From Stromatinia cepivora (taxonomy: Eukaryota > Ascomycota > Leotiomycetes > Helotiales > Sclerotiniaceae), in NCBI GenBank assembly GCA_014898415.1, contig RCTD01000021.1, positions 248,001 through 312,000 on the forward strand: 64,000 bases of DNA, written 5' to 3'. The position numbers were made by a program, and so were the translations under genes. The notes beneath the pieces were generated by a model that saw only the letters and a program-made list of their open reading frames with translations, did no database searches and was not told the DNA's origin. Shown here piece after piece: positions 59,381 through 64,000 of this stretch. Numbering within the stretch: the first letter of the stretch is position 1; each line of letters begins with the position of its first letter.

Positions 59381-61115
59381 AGCGGGTAATTGTCCATATT
59401 GAATGGAAGTTGAAGTTATTGATAACCTTACAATGTCTTTGTGAACCTCGGGACAGAATAGCCGTTGTGGATCTCATCCCGCTTCTGCGATTCGGTGTCT
59501 GAATTGTGGTTAGATAAGCATTTGATAAGAAAAGCGGATGCGGACTCCGCTCTGAAACATGAAACGGAAAAAGAAAAGTCTTAATGGAGCTGCGACCTTG
59601 GGGTTAATCCAAGCCTTCAAGGGGTCCTGGACTAGCAATTTAGCAAGGAGAAGGGTTTGATATTGGGGGTGCTTTTAGAACCATCAAGATGTCTGAATAT
59701 CATACCTACCTACCTACCTATGCATATGCAAACATTCAGGAGATTTCACGAAAACAACCTTCATCACATCACGATATTGAGTTCTAGAATAGGAAAAGGG
59801 AGGGAGAAGGGGAACCTTCCTATATGAAGCTTGAAGGATTATCGATGTTGAAATATTGAAGATTATTCATCCTTCATATCCTCCAAATAGACATCTTCTA
59901 ACATAGGTGTAGAACATTCTTATATATCACATAACCGCAATTCAAATGAACCAATTTTATTTGATGCCTAATATAGAATGCCGTCACGAACACCTCGATA
60001 ACTTTTGATTGATGGGTTCTTCTCTGGTTGAGCCGGGTAAAAGTGCATTTATCTTAGCTGGGTAACATCATTAATTAGATGCTCTTTGGCCCCCATAATC
60101 TGTCACTTCTACAATTTTAGTTAGTGTATCCCATTTTGACAGGCTATTTCCACTACCGATGACCCTAGAACTACGAAACTAATGAGCTAAAATGCCCCTG
60201 TAATCTATATCAGGATGACAATTAACCAGTAATGACCAGAGAATGGAAAAAAGATGTTGCTATCTTTCATTACCTAGTAGGTAGTACTGGTTAATGTCCG
60301 GATGGGTTTACGGGAATTGTATTGGTGCCCGGACCTAATCAAGGTCAAAACTCACTCAAAATAACTTTTATATCTTCTCCAATGGCTAATAGTATGATCT
60401 GATCTTGGTCTGATCTCTTCTCATCCAAGTATCTCATCTCTTTTCACTCTTTTCAAGCTTTACTTCCCATCATATTTGTTCTTAGGCTGGTCCTTCATTG
60501 GTTATCAAAGAACGGTCATTCATTGGGTCTCTGATAGCCACTCACTGCCGCAACTCGCGACAAATTCGTTTACTCATTGCCAGCCATTTGAATCTCCTCA
60601 CTTGTGTTTGCGCCAACAAGAAAATTCCCTTCTTGAATAATTCGTAAATAATCAATCATTCTATTCTATTTGTATAAATTCATCCTCATATTCTATTCAC
60701 AGCAATTACCTTGATTCCGCCATCCCTCCTTACTTTCTACGCGTTTTGTTTATTTACTTGAATAAGAGGACACCCTTCCACTTCTTACACTTTTTCAATT
60801 AAACTCTACAAATATTAATCCACCAGCTTTTGCACAGCCTTCGGCATCCTGTGACGATCCTTCTAATTATTTACGAGAACACGAGATACATATCAGAAAT
60901 TATGTGTGTGGAGGACACCTGAAATACTTCAGCTAGAAAAGGTCTAGAAGCCTTCAAAAATATTATACATATATCTTTCGCCCGAATCTATCTTATCTAT
61001 TCAAGGGCTTCCCATCTGGATCTTTGAGCCCCTTTGCGACAAAGATTTCCGGAAGCTTGCCGTACTCCACGATCCGCAGCAAAGGTCACACAATTCTTGG
61101 ACGAAGGAAGACATC
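59381..61115. other. Intergenic, divergent promoters
   Basis: 1.7 kb between the thioesterase (-) and the disordered coiled-coil gene (+). It holds a CCTA tetranucleotide run near 59697-59720 and a pyrimidine-rich stretch at 60.6-60.8 kb that is likely the 5' leader of the right-hand gene. Confidence 0.5.
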
Positions 61116-63410
61116 ATGTGGAAGCGCCTCAATACTTCAAGGAGTAGTAATGGTACTACGGCTCGCCAATCTGCGATCAGTGAACCCGTACTTGTCGAGA
61201 CAACTATTTTTGAGAAATCTTATGGAGCTGCTGGTGGTATAAATGTTAACATGGATATGCAATCTTCGAATAGATATGCTCCTCCATCAAGAGCGACGAG
61301 AAATAATACTCCAAAAGGATTACCACCTCTACCATTGTAGGTCACTAGGTTTCTCTATTTAGTGTAGAGTGGGGGAGTTGGTGTTGAGAGGAAAATTGTC
61401 ATGTGGGATAATGGATGTTGGACTAATGTTTCAGCTTTAGCTGTCAAATTTACATACATTCTTATGCAATGTTAGCCAAACTTTGCTAATATTTATATCA
61501 GTGAAGCAGTTCCTCCTATGCAACATTCTCAACAGAATTCCGACAACTTGAGGCCGGTCTCTTCGGTTTACTCACAGCCTTCTCCGGGTTCTATGAATGA
61601 TCAGTTTCCATACAATACATATGCGAAACCTATGACTCCAAATTCGGTAGAGGTATCCCCTCCCAGCTCTCCGGAGTTTGATGGAACGCGGCGGTAGGTC
61701 GAGCATTCCATCAGTCTAAAAGGTTCCTTTGGGTTGCTTCGATGACAAAAAGCTGGACGATCCTCAGTAATTTTTGGGACGATTTTAGAATTTGTTGTCG
61801 CAACTCTATGAATATAAACTAATGGAATTTCAAACAGAAACGCAAATCGATATCAGGATCATGAAGTCTCCCCAATTGATGAGGTGCCTGATATTTCACA
61901 TCTTGGATTTGGAAACTCGAAAGAAAGGACCGATGCCAGATTGAAGCCACCATCCAGCAGCATTCCTGTTATGCGAAAAGAAAAGAGGCGTAATCAAGTC
62001 GCAGCAGCAGCGGCAAATCTACTAAATCGAAAAGATATAGATGGACCAAAGGGTAGGAAAACAACAGATGTGAGATGGGATCCATATTCTGGCGAACAAA
62101 CAACAAGCGAAAGGGGAAAACCACAATCCGTCAAACCAGGAGAATTTTCGCCACCCAAATTACGAAATGTTAGACAAATGGGTAATACATCAATCATTAG
62201 TGCTGGTGCTGATGTGCAAAAGCCTCAAAATCCACCATCTTTTGCGGAACGTGTCCGCAAACTGAAGAATAATGCGCCGGTAGAGAAACCAGAGTGGAAA
62301 GGGGCAACAGGACGTTCAGCAATTGTGCCCACCCCGTCAGATAATTACAGTATACCTCCACTTAAAATTCCAATCCCATCAAAGAACGAACAGCGCATTA
62401 CATCAGGTACAAATACCCCTGTATCATCCATCCGAAGTGCAAATAGTGAAACGCAAGCGGCGCCAACCTTCATGGGTCTACCCAGCCCACTGTCTATTAA
62501 CGCAGGACATTCGCTCAGCGGACGAAACAGTCCACAATCTTATAATGAGTCCTCAATTCAAAACCCCGAACCCGTTCATGCGGCTCACCTTGCGAATTTC
62601 ACCACCAATATTACCACAGAATTCCCTACCACAGATTTCCCTACCGCATATCATCCTTCCCATTCTCAAAAGGATTCCACTGGCACCATTGAGCGAAATT
62701 TCCGCGAAGCTCTTAAAAATTCATTCCCTCCCATCGATCCGAACGAGCCATACGTTCAACCTCCTTCCCGCTTTAGTGTCAGTACAAAGGCCACATCAGA
62801 AGCCACACAATCGACCAGAGCACCTTCTCTCGATTTACAAAACGATATGCATCCTCCACTCCCCATACAATCCTACACCATGACAACTCAAGCTCCTACT
62901 TCAATACTCTCTCGCAAACGTCCTAAGGTCACCGCCGATGATAGCGCATCCATGTATTCCACAAAAAGCATTACCCGCAAAGCCATCAATTTGAATAGTC
63001 CAATAACAATCTCCATGACGTCCTCCATTCCCCGCGAACATAATCACCCACGCTCCTCATCCACTCTCACCAAATCTCTCCCCAGCACCCCTGCCGAAAC
63101 CGCATCCTCAGATCCTATCTCCAACCTCAAAGCGCGCCTTGAAACTCTCGCACATCGAAGACAAAATATCGAAAATTCAATCAAACAAATGACGGAGCTT
63201 ATGCCAGTAGATAGAATGATTGCGACGGAGGAAGTTAGGAGAAAGAGAGAGATGGAGAAGAAACAGATTGAGGCGTTGAGGGAGGAGGAAGCAGAAATTA
63301 GGAGGGAGGAACATGAATGTGGTTTAAAATTGCATAGAGCGTGGAAGAGGAAAGATAAGCAAGCGGGGTATGAGGAGACGGGGTTGTGGGTTAGGAGGGT
63401 TACTGGCTAG
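61116..63410 (+). CDS. Disordered protein with C-terminal coiled coil, unknown
   Basis: Three exons, 61116..61336, 61502..61693 and 61838..63410, with introns of 165 and 144 nt (both GTAGGT donors), giving 661 aa. Most of the chain is Ser/Pro/Asn-rich and likely disordered, with basic patches such as RKEKRRNQVAAAAANLLNRK near residue 170. A region of about 80 residues before the C-terminus (LKARLETLAHRRQNIENSIK, then RRKREMEKKQIEALREEEAE) is a strong coiled coil, ending in LWVRRVTG. The C-terminal coiled region looks like the conserved part of a filamentous-fungal family that I cannot name. It may be a scaffold or cytoskeletal regulator, but no domain proves it. All three exon phases match. 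Confidence 0.83.
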
Positions 63411-64000
63411 ATTGTGGGGTTTTGAATAGCGGATGGGTTGGAAAGGGATGATCAATCTATTCGGGACACAAAATGTATAGGGGGCTAGGGCAATCAATAG
63501 ATGTTTGGTAGGCGCATATGTAGTGGGAATTGGAGGACGGATGGATGGAAGGATCGGTTTGGAGTTTAGGAATATTTATTCCATTTGCATTGGATTTAAA
63601 AGTTTACTCAGGTGAACTTCTCTTTTATGGCACACACACATATCATATCATTCATAATTGAATTTGAATTTGAATTTGAATTTGATACCTAGTTATTCTA
63701 TCCTGCATCTCGTTTGCTAAATTTACTCTTGAACCTCAAAAGTTGAGAATAATTAAATGTCAAATTGTATTGTAGGATAACTACCTGTATACCCAATCAT
63801 TAGAAATCAGATTGCATACATACTAATTTCTTTTCCTTTTATATTTCAGAAGGCTTGTGTACTCCGTACATAAAATTGTGTCGTTTCACAAAATTATCTT
63901 TGCGCTCTTGGCATGATCATAATCACAAATCAGACTGCCAAAATAAAAATATGGAGCTTCCGGTACGGAAACAAGAGCTGCCGGATTTGAGTGGGTAACA
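63411..64000. other. Right-end intergenic region
   Basis: 3' UTR of the coiled-coil gene, then noncoding DNA with a GAATTT hexanucleotide run at about 63658-63684. No gene starts before the window ends. Confidence 0.5.

Overview
The window looks like nuclear DNA of a filamentous ascomycete, most likely a Leotiomycete of the Botrytis/Sclerotinia kind (inference). The evidence is many 44-165 nt GT-AG introns with fungal branch points, two HET-domain proteins, an FlbC-like conidiation regulator, single-copy Prp31, Clf1 and Dpm1 genes, and AT-rich blocks whose damage resembles repeat-induced point mutation (RIP, CpA to TpA). Splice sites were read by eye, and every multi-exon model given here closes in frame unless stated.

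Layout. 1-1.6 kb: AT-rich block. 3.4-4.5 kb: FlbC-like C2H2 regulator (-). 4.5-17.07 kb: about 12.5 kb with no convincing gene, ending in a RIP-damaged Ty1/copia remnant. 17.07-20.7 kb: a small Cys-rich protein and HET protein 1 (+). 21.4-25.7 kb: Prp31 (-) and Clf1 (+), two spliceosome genes sharing a 215-bp divergent promoter. 26.2-34.8 kb: an accessory-looking stretch with a decayed MFS transporter, an orphan protein kinase, HET protein 2 and a broken multi-pass membrane protein gene. 35.5-36.7 kb: a coiled, C-terminally anchored unknown. 38.37-39.89 kb: an unusual array of a bipartite 25-28 bp motif (GATC, 13-16 nt, GCAACAA) repeated about every 92 bp. 41.5-47.4 kb: CSN8/PSMD8/EIF3K-like protein (-), PAQR/hemolysin III protein, SDR reductase and Dpm1 (+). 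47.7-52.5 kb: a GMC oxidoreductase gene with an in-frame stop (-) and a SET/MYND protein (-). 54.9-55.9 kb: F-box-like protein (-). 56.4-58.3 kb: second AT-rich block with a perfect 11-bp tandem repeat and an isolated copy of the array motif. 58.8-59.4 kb: hotdog thioesterase (-). 61.1-63.4 kb: long disordered protein with a C-terminal coiled coil (+).

How it fits together. Housekeeping genes (splicing, dolichol-linked mannosylation, PCI-type complex subunit) alternate with fast-evolving accessory genes (HET, kinase, MFS, GMC, F-box-like). The disabling lesions lie in the accessory class. The motif array is the most unusual element. It does not code, its core keeps CpA dinucleotides while other repeats in the window are RIP-damaged, its spacers are mostly unrelated, and an inverted copy closes its right end. 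I do not recognise it.
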